Of a stretch of DNA of 64,000 nucleotides, positions 46,584-54,820 are shown piece after piece. The position numbers and the translations under genes are program-made. The stretch spans positions 50,980-114,979 of the forward strand of contig NZ_QIBY01000006.1 of assembly GCF_003725335.1 (NCBI RefSeq), given 5' to 3'. Position 1 is the stretch's first letter, and each line of letters opens with the position of its first letter. This stretch comes from Parvibacter caecicola (GTDB lineage Bacteria > Actinomycetota > Coriobacteriia > Coriobacteriales > Eggerthellaceae). The notes beneath the pieces are model-generated. The model was not told where the DNA came from, did not search any database, and saw nothing but the letters and a program-made list of their open reading frames with translations.

Positions 46584-48116
46584 ATGGACAGCAGCCTTCT
46601 TAACGACTACTGGCAAAATGTTTGGCGGATAGTCAAAGAATACGACTCTGTTGACGCTTCCCAAGTAGATGCTTTCTTCGCCCGCCTCCACCCCCAGGTA
46701 ATCAGCGAAGGCTTCTTTATGCTCACCGCTGAAAACGAATTTTTGAAAAACTGGGTGGAAGCCCACTATCTGCCTTTTATCAGCCAAGCACTGCAAGATA
46801 TGTTTGAAGTACCTTTCAATGTGGTGCTGGCTATCGACTCCGCACCGGCAGCCCCTGTGGCTGCACCGGCGGCGGTGGTTGCACCGAGCCCCGCCCCCTC
46901 AGTCGCGGCTCCGGTCCCCGCAGTCCCCATTGCCCCGCCGCTGCAGCCCTACAATACCAGGCCAGCCAACACCACAGCCACCGTGTACGAAGAAGCTCCC
47001 GCCGCCGCCCCAACCCAAACAGCTGCGCCGCAGGAAAACGCCAGTGGGGATGGCACGTCATCCCGCGTTTCCACATCCACGTTTGAAAACTTCGTCATCG
47101 GCGATTCAAACCGTATGGCCTACTCAATGGCACTGGCCGTGGCGGAAAACCCCAGCAAAGAGCCGCTGAACCCTTTGTTCATCTACGGGAAAAGCGGCCT
47201 GGGAAAAACCCATCTGATGAGGGCCATCGAAAACTACATTCGCGATTCGCGCCCCTACCTGCGCACCTTGTATGTGGATGCCGCTGACCTGCTGAACGAC
47301 TACACAATTGCCAGTACCACCCACGACACCGAGAAAAACAGTTTCGTCAACTTCAAGAAGCGCTACGAGGACGCCGATGTGCTGTTGATCGACGACATTC
47401 AGCACCTGCAGGGAAAAAAACAAACCCTCAATATCGTGTTCCAGATTTTCAACCGGCTGCGCGACATGAATAAACAGATTGTCCTTTCGGCTGACCGTGC
47501 CCCTAAAAATATCGACATCGATGAGCGTTACTCGTCCCGATTCTCAAGCGGAGGCACCGTTGACATCCAGCCGCCGGAGATTGAGACAAAACTTGGCATC
47601 ATTCGCCTTTTCATCAACGAATACCAGCGCAACGCCGGCGGCGACTCCATCGTCATCCCCGACGACGTGCAGCTGTTCATCGCGGAAAACTCCAGCCCAA
47701 ATATCCGCGAGCTGAAAGGCGCGGTCACCACGGTCATCTACCACATGACCTATTTCGGAAAAATTTCCATGACCGCCGACGAGTTAAATACGCTGCTGGC
47801 CAGCCATTTCACCGGTGGTCCTACCCGCAACCTCACCATCGACGACATACAGAAAGAAGTGGAAAAGTACTTTCATGTGAAACATACCGACATGTTGTCA
47901 TCGAAGAGAAGCCGCGACATCGCCTATCCACGCCAAATCGCCATCTTCCTCTGCCGTCAGATGCTTGATGTTCCCTTCGCCACCATCGGTAAACGCTTCA
48001 ACCGCGATCACAGCACCGCAATGCACTCTTACACTTCCATAGAGAAGAAGATCAACCAGTCTCGAGAAGTGCGAGAGGAAATCGAAAACATCAAGCAGAT
48101 GATTATGGAGGGTTAA
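46584..48116 (+). CDS. dnaA: Chromosomal replication initiator DnaA
   Basis: A 510-residue DnaA. Domain I (about 1-85) is followed by a Pro/Ala-rich domain II (about 87-155). Domain III is the AAA+ ATPase, with FENFVIGDSNRMAYSMA, Walker A GKSGLGKTH near 200 and Walker B LLIDDIQHL near 268. Domain IV is a helix-turn-helix ending in RFNRDHSTAMHSY near 470. AAGGAGT precedes the ATG. The gene is transcribed away from the origin toward rpmH, not toward dnaN. Confidence 0.98.
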   Translation: MDSSLLNDYWQNVWRIVKEYDSVDASQVDAFFARLHPQVISEGFFMLTAENEFLKNWVEAHYLPFISQALQDMFEVPFNVVLAIDSAPAAPVAAPAAVVAPSPAPSVAAPVPAVPIAPPLQPYNTRPANTTATVYEEAPAAAPTQTAAPQENASGDGTSSRVSTSTFENFVIGDSNRMAYSMALAVAENPSKEPLNPLFIYGKSGLGKTHLMRAIENYIRDSRPYLRTLYVDAADLLNDYTIASTTHDTEKNSFVNFKKRYEDADVLLIDDIQHLQGKKQTLNIVFQIFNRLRDMNKQIVLSADRAPKNIDIDERYSSRFSSGGTVDIQPPEIETKLGIIRLFINEYQRNAGGDSIVIPDDVQLFIAENSSPNIRELKGAVTTVIYHMTYFGKISMTADELNTLLASHFTGGPTRNLTIDDIQKEVEKYFHVKHTDMLSSKRSRDIAYPRQIAIFLCRQMLDVPFATIGKRFNRDHSTAMHSYTSIEKKINQSREVREEIENIKQMIMEG

Positions 48117-48403
48117 TTACCCAGTGGAATCAGCGGGCTTTCGTTAGGAAAAGCAGTGGAGCAAAACTACGGCTTCATGGACCATTGTGGAAACCCAGGC
48201 GTACCCCGAAGCGTTTTGCTCACCTTGAAACCTTCAATGCCAACTGGGATTACTTTCATTTTCCTTTTTTCCACCGTCCTTATTAAGATGATGATGCTTT
48301 ATTTTTTAGAGAAGCCAGGAGCCAGCGTTCATTCCCTCTGAATCCCTTTGATAACCGCCATTCCCTCCAAGCGGAAGAAATGCAAGGAAAGAAAAATTAC
48401 TAG
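48117..48403. other. Gap between dnaA and the rpmH promoter
   Basis: About 290 bp with no recognised gene and no clear terminator for dnaA. Short frames here look non-coding. Confidence 0.45.
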
Positions 48404-48431
48404 TTGACTTAATAAAATCGGGCGTTACAAT
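48404..48431 (+). promoter_or_regulatory. Promoter of rpmH-rnpA
   Basis: TTGACT (48404-48409), 16-bp spacer, TACAAT (48426-48431), about 36 bp before rpmH. Confidence 0.7.
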
Positions 48432-48467
48432 TTCGAAGTTACACTTTTTACCAGGAAGGGTAGAAAC

Positions 48468-48602
48468 ATGAAACGTACTTATCAACCGAACAACCGTAAG
48501 CGTGCAAAGTGCCACGGCTTCCGCGCCCGCATGTCTACCAAGGGTGGTCGCGCTGTTCTGGCCGCACGCCGTGCCAAGGGTCGCAAGCGTCTGTGTGTGT
48601 AA
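48468..48602 (+). CDS. rpmH: 50S ribosomal protein L34 (bL34)
   Basis: A 44-residue bL34 beginning [18 protein letters not shown] and ending RKRLCV, with the family's internal [18 protein letters not shown]. It binds 23S rRNA. GGAAGGG precedes the ATG. The ending RLCV is a little unusual compared with RLSA/RLTA. Start of the conserved rpmH-rnpA-yidD-yidC-jag-rsmG cluster. Confidence 0.96.
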   Translation: MKRTYQPNNRKRAKCHGFRARMSTKGGRAVLAARRAKGRKRLCV

Positions 48603-48615
48603 AACAGGCAGTTCG

Positions 48616-48984
48616 TTGGAAACAATTAAATCCAGCAACGATATTTCTTCTTTATTCGAGTGCGGCAAGAGATTTAAGTCTCCTTACATCACTTTTATAG
48701 TTAGCGCCCGAGAATCATCAACTGAAGAAGAACCCTTTACACACGGCCCTCAGGGTCGTGTTGCTTTTATTGCGGGAAAAAAACTTGGCAACGCGGTATG
48801 GCGCAACAGGGCGAAGAGGCGCATGAGAGCAATTTGCTGCGATCTTGGCGGCCCTTGGCCCGGCTCCGATATTGTTTTCTTAGCCAAAAGCGCCGTAACA
48901 CGGGAAACTTATAGTAAAGTTCTTACCACATGTGGCAAGACGCTTTCGAGGGCGGGATTTTCCGTTGAAATTGAAGCCGAATGA
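48616..48984 (+). CDS. rnpA: Ribonuclease P protein component
   Basis: A 122-residue RnpA, which assists the RNase P RNA in maturing tRNA 5' ends. ETIKSSNDISSLFECGKRF at the start and the signature GNAVWRNRAKRRMRA near residues 60-75 are typical. No ATG gives the right length; TTG 48616, 13 bp after rpmH with AGG upstream, starts exactly where the family starts. A GTG at 48595 inside rpmH is the alternative. Confidence 0.88.
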   Translation: METIKSSNDISSLFECGKRFKSPYITFIVSARESSTEEEPFTHGPQGRVAFIAGKKLGNAVWRNRAKRRMRAICCDLGGPWPGSDIVFLAKSAVTRETYSKVLTTCGKTLSRAGFSVEIEAE

Positions 48985-49219
48985 TTTGTTGAAGCCGCTG
49001 GTGCGCATTCCTACGTGGATTGCCATTGGCGTTATCATTTTTTATCGGTTTTGCATTTCTCCCCTGTTCCCATCCTGCTGTCGATTCGTCCCCACCTGCT
49101 CTCAATACGGTTTGACGGCATTTAAGCGCTATGGGTTCATGAAAGGGCTCAAGCTGACATGCAAGCGAATCATGAGATGTCGCCCTGGCGGACCTCACGG
49201 TTACGACCCGGTGCCATAG
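48965..49219 (+). CDS. yidD: Membrane protein insertion factor YidD
   Basis: About 84 residues. The family core is clear: IFYRFCISPLFPSCCRFVPTC split as FYRFCISPLF and CCRFVPTCSQYGLTAFKRYG, then KGLKLTCKRIMRCRPGG and the terminal HGYDPVP. The start is uncertain: TTG 48965 after GGGCGGGA gives the usual length, while ATG 48932 would overlap rnpA by 53 bp. YidD is thought to aid YidC-dependent insertion; it lies between rnpA and yidC as usual. Confidence 0.9.
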   Translation: MKLKPNDLLKPLVRIPTWIAIGVIIFYRFCISPLFPSCCRFVPTCSQYGLTAFKRYGFMKGLKLTCKRIMRCRPGGPHGYDPVP

Positions 49220-49256
49220 CTCACTGGTTCGCTCAACATGTGCGGAAGGATTTGAT

Positions 49257-50033
49257 ATGTGGGATTGGTTTAAGGATTGGATTTTCTCCATCATCCAATT
49301 TTTCTATGGCTTCTGTCATGACTGGGGCCTGGCCATCATCATCATTACGGTGTTGTTTCGTATTTTGGTGGCGCCACTCATGCACAAGCAGGCGAAATCC
49401 AACTACCAGATGCAGAAGATTCAACCGAAGATTCAGGATCTGCAGAAGCGCTACGCCAACGATCCCCAGCGTCAGCAAGAGGAGATGCAGAAACTCTACG
49501 CGGAGGCTAAGTTCAATCCTCTGGCCGGTTGTTTGCCCATGCTGTTGCAGATGCCGATCTTCGTTGCCTTGTTCCAGGTGCTTCGAGAGATGGGACAACG
49601 CGAGGAAGTTCAGGATTACTGCTTCTACAATATTGTTCCCAACCTGGTTATGACCCCCCAGCAGGCGCTTGAAGTGGGATTTGGAACATTTGTTCCCTAT
49701 GTCATTCTCATGGTTATCTTTGCAGGTGCCACATTCCTTCCCATGGTTATGATGCAGCTGAAGTCGGAAAACACTCAGCAGCGCAATCAAACTCTCATCA
49801 TGGGCGGCGTCATGAGTTTGTTCATGCTTTGGATTTCTTGGAGTTCCCCCGCTGGCGTGCTTTTGTTCTGGGGCGCCTCTTCCTTGATCGGCATTGCCCA
49901 GAACCAAATTACCTTGGCCATGTGTCGCAAGGAAGATGCCCGCAAGGAAGAAGAGCAGGTCATTGAAGTTAAACCGGTGGAAGTGAATGTGACGCGCAAG
50001 GAAAAGAAGAAGCGCCCCACTAAGAAAAAGTAG
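49257..50033 (+). CDS. yidC: Membrane protein insertase YidC/Oxa1
   Basis: A 258-residue short-form YidC without the large periplasmic domain of proteobacteria. WGLAIIIITVLFRILVAPL opens TM1, followed by the cytosolic hairpin KIQPKIQDLQKRYANDPQRQ, and then NPLAGCLPMLLQMPIFVALF; later helices include AGVLLFWGASSLIGIAQN. The C-terminus is a basic tail (KEKKKRPTKKK) that can contact ribosomes. It inserts membrane proteins with or without SecYEG. Confidence 0.96.
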   Translation: MWDWFKDWIFSIIQFFYGFCHDWGLAIIIITVLFRILVAPLMHKQAKSNYQMQKIQPKIQDLQKRYANDPQRQQEEMQKLYAEAKFNPLAGCLPMLLQMPIFVALFQVLREMGQREEVQDYCFYNIVPNLVMTPQQALEVGFGTFVPYVILMVIFAGATFLPMVMMQLKSENTQQRNQTLIMGGVMSLFMLWISWSSPAGVLLFWGASSLIGIAQNQITLAMCRKEDARKEEEQVIEVKPVEVNVTRKEKKKRPTKKK

Positions 50034-50089
50034 TTTCCTATGAAGCCTCGTTTTTGGGGCTTCTCCATCTTATAGAGACAGGAGAACCT

Positions 50090-50641
50090 ATGGCTGAAGA
50101 AGAGATCATCGAGTCAGCAGAGCTTGATGAAGTTTCTGAAGAAGTAGTTGAGGACCCTGAAGAGGGCGTTGTTTCTGATGAGATGCTCGACCAGATTGCG
50201 GACACTGGTATTTCCGTAATTCAGGACATTCTTGAGCATTTTGACGTTGGTGAAATCACCATCGATGAGTACGAAGGTGATGAGGGTGAGTTGATTCTTG
50301 ACATCACCGGGGATGATCTTGCCGTACTCATTGGTCGTCATGGCCGCAACTTGGATGCTCTTCAGTTCATGGTTTCAACCATCTCCATGCGCAAGCTTGG
50401 TATGCGTTACCCTCTGGTAGTTGATGTTGAGGGTTACAAGAATCGTCAACGCGCTAAGTTGGAATCCATGGCTCAATCCACCGCTAATCGCGCAGCCAGC
50501 TCCGGTCGCAGTGTTAAGATGCGCCCCATGACTCCGTATGAGCGGCGCATCATCCATATTGCCCTTCGCGGCGACGATCGGGTGACCACCTGCTCTGAAG
50601 GAGAAGGTCCTGCTCGCCATGTAGTTGTGTTCCCTAAATAA
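50090..50641 (+). CDS. jag: KhpB/Jag RNA-binding protein (KH and R3H domains)
   Basis: A 183-residue KhpB/Jag protein. After an acidic N-terminal stretch of about 60 residues comes a KH domain with GRHG loop (DDLAVLIGRHGRNLDALQF), then an R3H domain (MTPYERRIIHIALRGD, near 140-160). The usual basic Jag-N domain is missing and replaced by Glu-rich sequence. Relatives bind RNA together with KhpA and affect cell elongation. ATG 50090 follows AGGAGA. Confidence 0.92.
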   Translation: MAEEEIIESAELDEVSEEVVEDPEEGVVSDEMLDQIADTGISVIQDILEHFDVGEITIDEYEGDEGELILDITGDDLAVLIGRHGRNLDALQFMVSTISMRKLGMRYPLVVDVEGYKNRQRAKLESMAQSTANRAASSGRSVKMRPMTPYERRIIHIALRGDDRVTTCSEGEGPARHVVVFPK

Positions 50642-50665
50642 GCAACTGCTCCTTTGTATTGCCTA

Positions 50666-50689
50666 GGCCCCGAAAGGGGCCTTTCTTTT
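50666..50689 (+). terminator. Terminator between jag and rsmG
   Basis: GGCCCC-GAAA-GGGGCC stem followed by TTTCTTTT. Confidence 0.8.
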
Positions 50690-50742
50690 GCCTGGCTGTT
50701 TGTATACTCTATCCTGGTTACCAATTCCCAAAGGAGCCATTG

Positions 50743-51411
50743 ATGTTAGAGCTCGACAAATCTGATCAGCTGATTGACGCCTATCTGGCATATATTCTGG
50801 AAGCCAACCAAAGAATCAATCTCACGCGAATCACAGATTTGGATACCGCTAAAATCCTTCACGTAGAAGACTCCCTCGTTCCTTTGCAGGATATAATTTC
50901 CGCGCCTGAAGGGTTGTATGGCGATATGGGAACTGGCGGTGGCTTTCCTGGTGTTCCCATTGCGGTCAAATCAGGACGTAAAGCTGTGCTCATCGATTCC
51001 GTAAAGAAGAAAGTAAATGTTGTTCAAGAAGGCGTTGATTCCCTCGGACTTTCGAATCAAATTGATACTTACGGTGGTCGTATTGAGGAGCTTGCTAAAG
51101 AGAGGAAAGGAGCCTTTGCTGTTTTAACAGCTCGTGCAGTTACTCAACTTGTTTCCTTAATTGAATTAGCATCGCCTTTGTTGAAAATTGGAGGCCAACT
51201 CATTTGCTATAAAGCACAAACTGAGCAAAGTGAAATTGATCTTGCGTTGAAAGTTTGTCCCAAAGTCGGTATGAAGTTAATAAAAGACTACTCTACGGTT
51301 CTCAGTGATGGCAACACGCTGCGCCGAATCTTCGTTTTCGAGAAGGTATCTCCAGCTCAACTCAAACTTCCACGTAAAATTGGAGCAGCCCAACATAATC
51401 CACTCTCGTAA
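50743..51411 (+). CDS. rsmG: 16S rRNA G527 methyltransferase RsmG (GidB)
   Basis: A 222-residue RsmG, which methylates N7 of G527 in 16S rRNA. The SAM site is GDMGTGGGFPGVPIA near residue 65; LTRITD and HVEDSL are the family's N-terminal signature, and LTARAVTQL a later conserved motif. ATG 50743 follows AAAGGAG by 7 bp. It ends one base before the first parS site, and its codon use is visibly more AT-rich than that of genes outside the origin region. Confidence 0.94.
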   Translation: MLELDKSDQLIDAYLAYILEANQRINLTRITDLDTAKILHVEDSLVPLQDIISAPEGLYGDMGTGGGFPGVPIAVKSGRKAVLIDSVKKKVNVVQEGVDSLGLSNQIDTYGGRIEELAKERKGAFAVLTARAVTQLVSLIELASPLLKIGGQLICYKAQTEQSEIDLALKVCPKVGMKLIKDYSTVLSDGNTLRRIFVFEKVSPAQLKLPRKIGAAQHNPLS

Positions 51412-51427
51412 TGTTTCACGTGAAACA
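51412..51427. promoter_or_regulatory. parS site 1
   Basis: Perfect TGTTTCACGTGAAACA immediately after the rsmG stop codon. Confidence 0.95.
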
Positions 51428-51447
51428 AATTGAATCGTAGTTTTCAA

Positions 51448-51463
51448 TGTTTCACGTGAAACA
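51448..51463. promoter_or_regulatory. parS site 2
   Basis: Second perfect 16-bp parS, 36 bp from the first (start to start). Confidence 0.95.
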
Positions 51464-51515
51464 TTGAGCTTATTTGCAAGTTAAAGATCTTATCCCTGCC
51501 TTTTCTCTTTTCATA

Positions 51516-51645
51516 GCAGGGGGAAGGGCGGGGGCAGCCCAAGTCGCTCAGACAGTCCTGCTTTGGGAAAAGCGCCACCGGCGCTTTTCCGTCGTGCGGA
51601 ACTCGCTTTGTTGGACCACCCCCGCCCTTCCCCCGCACAGCTGCA
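51516..51645. repeat. Element A, left copy (130-bp folded repeat)
   Basis: Outer arms GCAGGGGGAAGGGCGGG and CCCGCCCTTCCCCCGC, inner hairpin GGAAAAGCGCCACCGGCGCTTTTCC split as GGAAAAGCGCC/GGCGCTTTTCC. Nearly identical, and of equal length, to 54404-54533 on the other side of parAB. Confidence 0.85.
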
Positions 51646-51684
51646 TTGCATGACGAGGGAAGGGGATGATGCCGGGTTTCCGGA

Positions 51685-51815
51685 GGCTGGGCCGACCCGA
51701 CAGGCCTGCGCTCGACGCTCCGTACGAGGGGAACTAACTCGACCTTCGGTCGAGTGGATTTCCCCTCTACTCCGCTTGGCCGGACCTCGCTCCGACCCGC
51801 CGAGTCGGCCCAGCC
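51685..51815. repeat. Element B (folded repeat)
   Basis: About 131 bp with outer arms GGCTGGGCCGACCCG and GAGTCGGCCCAGCC and inner arms GAGGGGAACTAACTCGACC and GGTCGAGTGGATTTCCCCTC. An inverted copy lies at 36418-36555, and the last 20 or so bases reappear at about 54577-54595. Confidence 0.8.
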
Positions 51816-51836
51816 AGGATGCATCGCAGGTCGGAT

Positions 51837-51865
51837 TCGTAGGGCAGAGATTCTATCTCTGCCTA
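51837..51865 (-). repeat. Palindromic repeat family C, copy 8
   Basis: Consensus copy (CGTAGGGCAGAGATTCTATC then TCTGCCTA), directly after element B. Confidence 0.9.
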
Positions 51866-52052
51866 AATGGACGGCCCGCCTGGGCAGCGGCTTCATACCT
51901 GACGGGTCGGCCCACCCTCCAAAACCTATTTCATCGGTTTTCTTTTAACCACTCACACAAAAGCACTGTATAAATCTTCAGTGAGTGAAAAATAGCTGTT
52001 GTACTGGGGCTCTCTGTCCTATATCCTGTTCAATCGTATGAATGATGCTCAG

Positions 52053-52068
52053 TGTTTCACGTGAAACA
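52053..52068. promoter_or_regulatory. parS site 3
   Basis: Perfect 16-bp parS, extended to an 18-bp palindrome by flanking G and C, 101 bp before the parA start. It could also mediate ParB autoregulation. Confidence 0.95.
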
Positions 52069-52168
52069 CCTCCTAATTCAGGGAATTACTGCTTATAGGC
52101 AGTTGATTTTGATAGGAATATAGGTAATTAGCCTATTGAGGTATTTTTATAGGAAGTAGGAGGTAGAT

Positions 52169-53149
52169 GTGGGTATCTTTGATGGCAAGAAGCGAGAAAA
52201 ACCCTCAGATGAGGTGATTTCTTCTCAAATTGAGGATCAGATTGAGGAGTCGGTTGATTCCCCTGAAGAATACGTGGTAACTACTCGTGAGATTGATGAG
52301 GTTACCTCTCCTGTTGATAATGAGGGTTATGAACCCACTCAATTGAAGAAATACGCTGATAAGAAACCTGTTACTCACGCTATTGGGCAAACTAAAGTGA
52401 TTGCTGTGTTGAATCAGAAGGGTGGTGTGGGTAAATCTACTACTTCCATTAACCTCGCAGCGGCCCTTGGTGCCATGAATAAACAGGTGTTATTGGTGGA
52501 TTTGGATCCCCAGGGTAACTCTTCCAGTGGGTTGGGTATTGATAAGGGCCTGGTGGAATCTTGCATTTACAACGTTCTTCTTGATGATGTGCCACTTCAG
52601 GATGTGATTATCCCGGATGTATGCGAGGGATTGGATGTTGCGCCGGCAACCATCAACCTTGCTGGTGCTGAAGTTGAGTTAGTGTCCGAGATGGCCCGTG
52701 AGAATCGCTTGAAGGATGCGGTTGGTCAGATGCGGGGCAAGTACGACTATATCTTTATTGATTGTCCCCCTTCTCTGGGTCTCTTAACGGTGAATGCCCT
52801 TGTTGCGGCTGATAAGCTGCTGATTCCCATTCAATGTGAGTTTTATGCACTTGAAGGTGTGACAAAACTCCTCGATTCAATGAAACGTGTCAAAACCCGT
52901 TTGAATCCCAGCCTCGAGATATCCGGTGTTCTTCTTACTATGTACGACAATCGAACCACTTTGTCTAAACAAGTGGTTGATGAAGTAAAAAGTTACTTTG
53001 GTCGTACTGTGTTTAACACCCTGATTCCTCGTACGGTTAAACTTTCTGAGGCTCCGAGTTATGGTATGCCTATTACTGAATATGATCCCCGAGGTAAAGG
53101 TGCGATTTCCTATATTGAGCTTGCGAAGGAAGTGATTAGTCGTGGCTAA
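52169..53149 (+). CDS. parA: Chromosome partitioning ATPase ParA (Soj)
   Basis: A 326-residue ParA/Soj. The deviant Walker A NQKGGVGKSTTSIN is near residue 88, DLDPQGNSSSG and FIDCPPSLGLLTVNAL follow. It has an unusual N-terminal extension of about 70 residues, acidic and predicted to be disordered, before the family start at TKVIAVLNQKGG. The GTG start has AGGAGG 6 bp upstream. ParA forms ATP-dependent dimers on DNA that pull ParB-parS complexes apart. The stop overlaps the parB start by 8 bp. Confidence 0.95.
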   Translation: MGIFDGKKREKPSDEVISSQIEDQIEESVDSPEEYVVTTREIDEVTSPVDNEGYEPTQLKKYADKKPVTHAIGQTKVIAVLNQKGGVGKSTTSINLAAALGAMNKQVLLVDLDPQGNSSSGLGIDKGLVESCIYNVLLDDVPLQDVIIPDVCEGLDVAPATINLAGAEVELVSEMARENRLKDAVGQMRGKYDYIFIDCPPSLGLLTVNALVAADKLLIPIQCEFYALEGVTKLLDSMKRVKTRLNPSLEISGVLLTMYDNRTTLSKQVVDEVKSYFGRTVFNTLIPRTVKLSEAPSYGMPITEYDPRGKGAISYIELAKEVISRG

Positions 53150-54320
53150 GCCTAATAAAAGTGGTTTGGGTAGAGGGCTCAGTTCCCTGCTGGGAGACTC
53201 TTATGAGAGTGCTCGTCCTGCGCAGCCCCATAAGGCAGCTCCTCGTTCTGAGGAGAAGAAGACAGAATCCGGTTCGGCAAAGGCTCCTGTCCCCTCGCAA
53301 CAGCGCGAGAGGGTTGTGGTTGAGCTTGGTGAAATAGATGAATATGACCCTATCCTTGAGCCAAGGACAATTCAATCCAGAGACGCTGTAATACCCCTAG
53401 AAGGCGCGAAAGGTGAAAACCCTAGCAAACCCCCTACTAGTGTTGCTAAAACGTCTCCTGCAGTCTCAAATCAGCGCCCTGAAGGCGTGATGAAAGGGGT
53501 ACCTGCCGAGCAGGCAAGGGTTGTGTCTCGCGCCTCTCAGAACGCAAATGAGATGGATATAACCAAAATTAAGCCAAATCCCGATCAGCCCCGTACGAAC
53601 TTCAAAGAAGAAGATTTGGAAGAGCTTGCCTCCTCGATTAAAAAGGATGGTTTGCTGCAACCGATCATTGTGCGCGAGGTGGCTGACGGCACCTATCAAA
53701 TTATTGCCGGTGAGCGCCGTTGGCAAGCTTCCCAGAGGGCGGGGCTTAAAAAGGTTCCCGTCATCATCAAAGAAGCCGACAATGACAAAGCTCTTGAGTT
53801 GGCCCTTATTGAGAACATTCAGCGTTCCGATTTGAATCCCATTGAAGAGGCTTACGGATATCGCCGCCTTATGGAACGCAAGGGAATGACTCAAGCGGAA
53901 GTGGCCCAAGCAGTTTCCAAGGGGCGTTCAACTGTTGCGAATCTTCTCCGTCTGCTTGATTTGCCTGAAGAGGCACAGCGGATGCTTTTCGATGGGGAGA
54001 TTACCGAAGGTCATGCTCGTGCGATCCTCTCCATTAAGAATGAAGTTGCACAGGAGAAGCTCATTGAGAAGTTGAAAGAGCAGAGACTCACTGTGCGTGA
54101 AACTGAGCAACTCGCTCGTCTTTTCTCTGGTAAAGAGATGAGTTCCGACCAACCTTCTCCTCGTCAACCTTTGCCTACTGCTTATAAGAAAGTTGCCAAG
54201 GCGCTTCGCGATGTTTTGCAGACTAACGTACGCATTAAGAGTGCAAAAGGTAAAAACAAGATTGAAATTGAGTTTACCGACGAAGATGATTTGCGCCGTA
54301 TTTTTGATGAGATAGCGTAG
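53142..54320 (+). CDS. parB: Chromosome partitioning protein ParB (Spo0J)
   Basis: A 392-residue ParB. It opens with GLGRGLSSLLGD (ParA-contact segment) and a long variable linker, then the CTP-binding domain (IKPNPDQPRTNF, IVREVADGTYQIIAGERRW), a helix-turn-helix (MTQAEVAQAVSKGRSTVANLLRL split as MTQAEVAQAVSKG and RSTVANLLRL) and a C-terminal dimer domain (KGKNKIEIEFTDEDDLRRIF split as KNKIEIEF and DEDDLRRIF). It binds the four parS sites nearby. The linker of about 100 residues between the ParA-contact segment and the CTP domain is longer than in Spo0J. Confidence 0.95.
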   Translation: MAKPNKSGLGRGLSSLLGDSYESARPAQPHKAAPRSEEKKTESGSAKAPVPSQQRERVVVELGEIDEYDPILEPRTIQSRDAVIPLEGAKGENPSKPPTSVAKTSPAVSNQRPEGVMKGVPAEQARVVSRASQNANEMDITKIKPNPDQPRTNFKEEDLEELASSIKKDGLLQPIIVREVADGTYQIIAGERRWQASQRAGLKKVPVIIKEADNDKALELALIENIQRSDLNPIEEAYGYRRLMERKGMTQAEVAQAVSKGRSTVANLLRLLDLPEEAQRMLFDGEITEGHARAILSIKNEVAQEKLIEKLKEQRLTVRETEQLARLFSGKEMSSDQPSPRQPLPTAYKKVAKALRDVLQTNVRIKSAKGKNKIEIEFTDEDDLRRIFDEIA

Positions 54321-54344
54321 CGCGAGCTTCAGGTTTTGATTTGC

Positions 54345-54374
54345 AAAGGAGTGTTTCACGTGAAACACTCCTTT
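54345..54374 (+). terminator. parS site 4 embedded in the parAB terminator
   Basis: A 30-bp perfect palindrome (AAAGGAG-TGTTTCAC/GTGAAACA-CTCCTTT) followed by more T residues, 25 bp after the parB stop. Its centre, 54352-54367, is a perfect parS. The same bases thus look like both a ParB site and an intrinsic terminator. Confidence 0.85.
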
Positions 54375-54403
54375 TTTTTATAGCTTGCAATTGGTTATTT
54401 GGA

Positions 54404-54533
54404 GCAGGGGGGAAGGGCGGGGCGGTCCAAGTCGCTCAGACAGTCCTACTTTGGGAAAAGCGCCACTGGCGCTTTTCCGCCGTGCGGAACTCGCTTTGTT
54501 GGACCACCCTCGCCTTTCCCCCGCACAGCTGCA
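54404..54533. repeat. Element A, right copy (130-bp folded repeat)
   Basis: Same length and nearly the same sequence as 51516-51645, in the same orientation, so the two are direct repeats bracketing parAB. Confidence 0.85.
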
Positions 54534-54615
54534 CTGTACTCTTTTAATGAGATATACATTCTTGCTGGATTGAGTTGCCGGGTCGGCCCAGCCAGGATAC
54601 TGTTGCAGGTTGAAT

Positions 54616-54644
54616 TTATAGGGCAGAGATTTTATCTCTGCCTA
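54616..54644 (-). repeat. Palindromic repeat family C, copy 9
   Basis: Copy with GATTTTATC loop, following a remnant of element B (about 54577-54595), paralleling the order left of parAB. Confidence 0.85.
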
Positions 54645-54754
54645 AACGGACGACTTGCGTAGGGTAGCGATTTCAGGCCGAGATGATATTCCGTTCCCTT
54701 GATGGCCTGTGCGAAAAGAGCATATGTCCCGACACGCCTACAAAACGGTGGTTT

Positions 54755-54783
54755 TAGGCGGAGATAGAATCTCTGCCTTGCGA
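54755..54783 (+). repeat. Palindromic repeat family C, copy 10
   Basis: Slightly degenerate copy (GGCGGAGATAGAATCTCTGCC), inverted relative to copy 9. Confidence 0.8.
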
Positions 54784-54791
54784 AGATGATT

Positions 54792-54820
54792 TGAGGCATT
54801 AGGGTTGTCCCTTTGTCTCA
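54792..54820 (-). repeat. Palindromic repeat family D, copy 4
   Basis: A 29-bp copy whose right end provides the stop codon of rlmN (54818-54820). Confidence 0.8.

Noticed and set aside
47869..47884. parS-like sequence inside dnaA (ACTTTCATGTGAAACA)
   Set aside because: It differs from the four perfect parS sites at three positions and encodes conserved DnaA residues; chance or coding constraint is enough to explain it.
54385..54662. Overlapping short open frames in element A and its flank
   Set aside because: They run through a folded repeat in several frames at once, with no ribosome binding site and no protein similarity.
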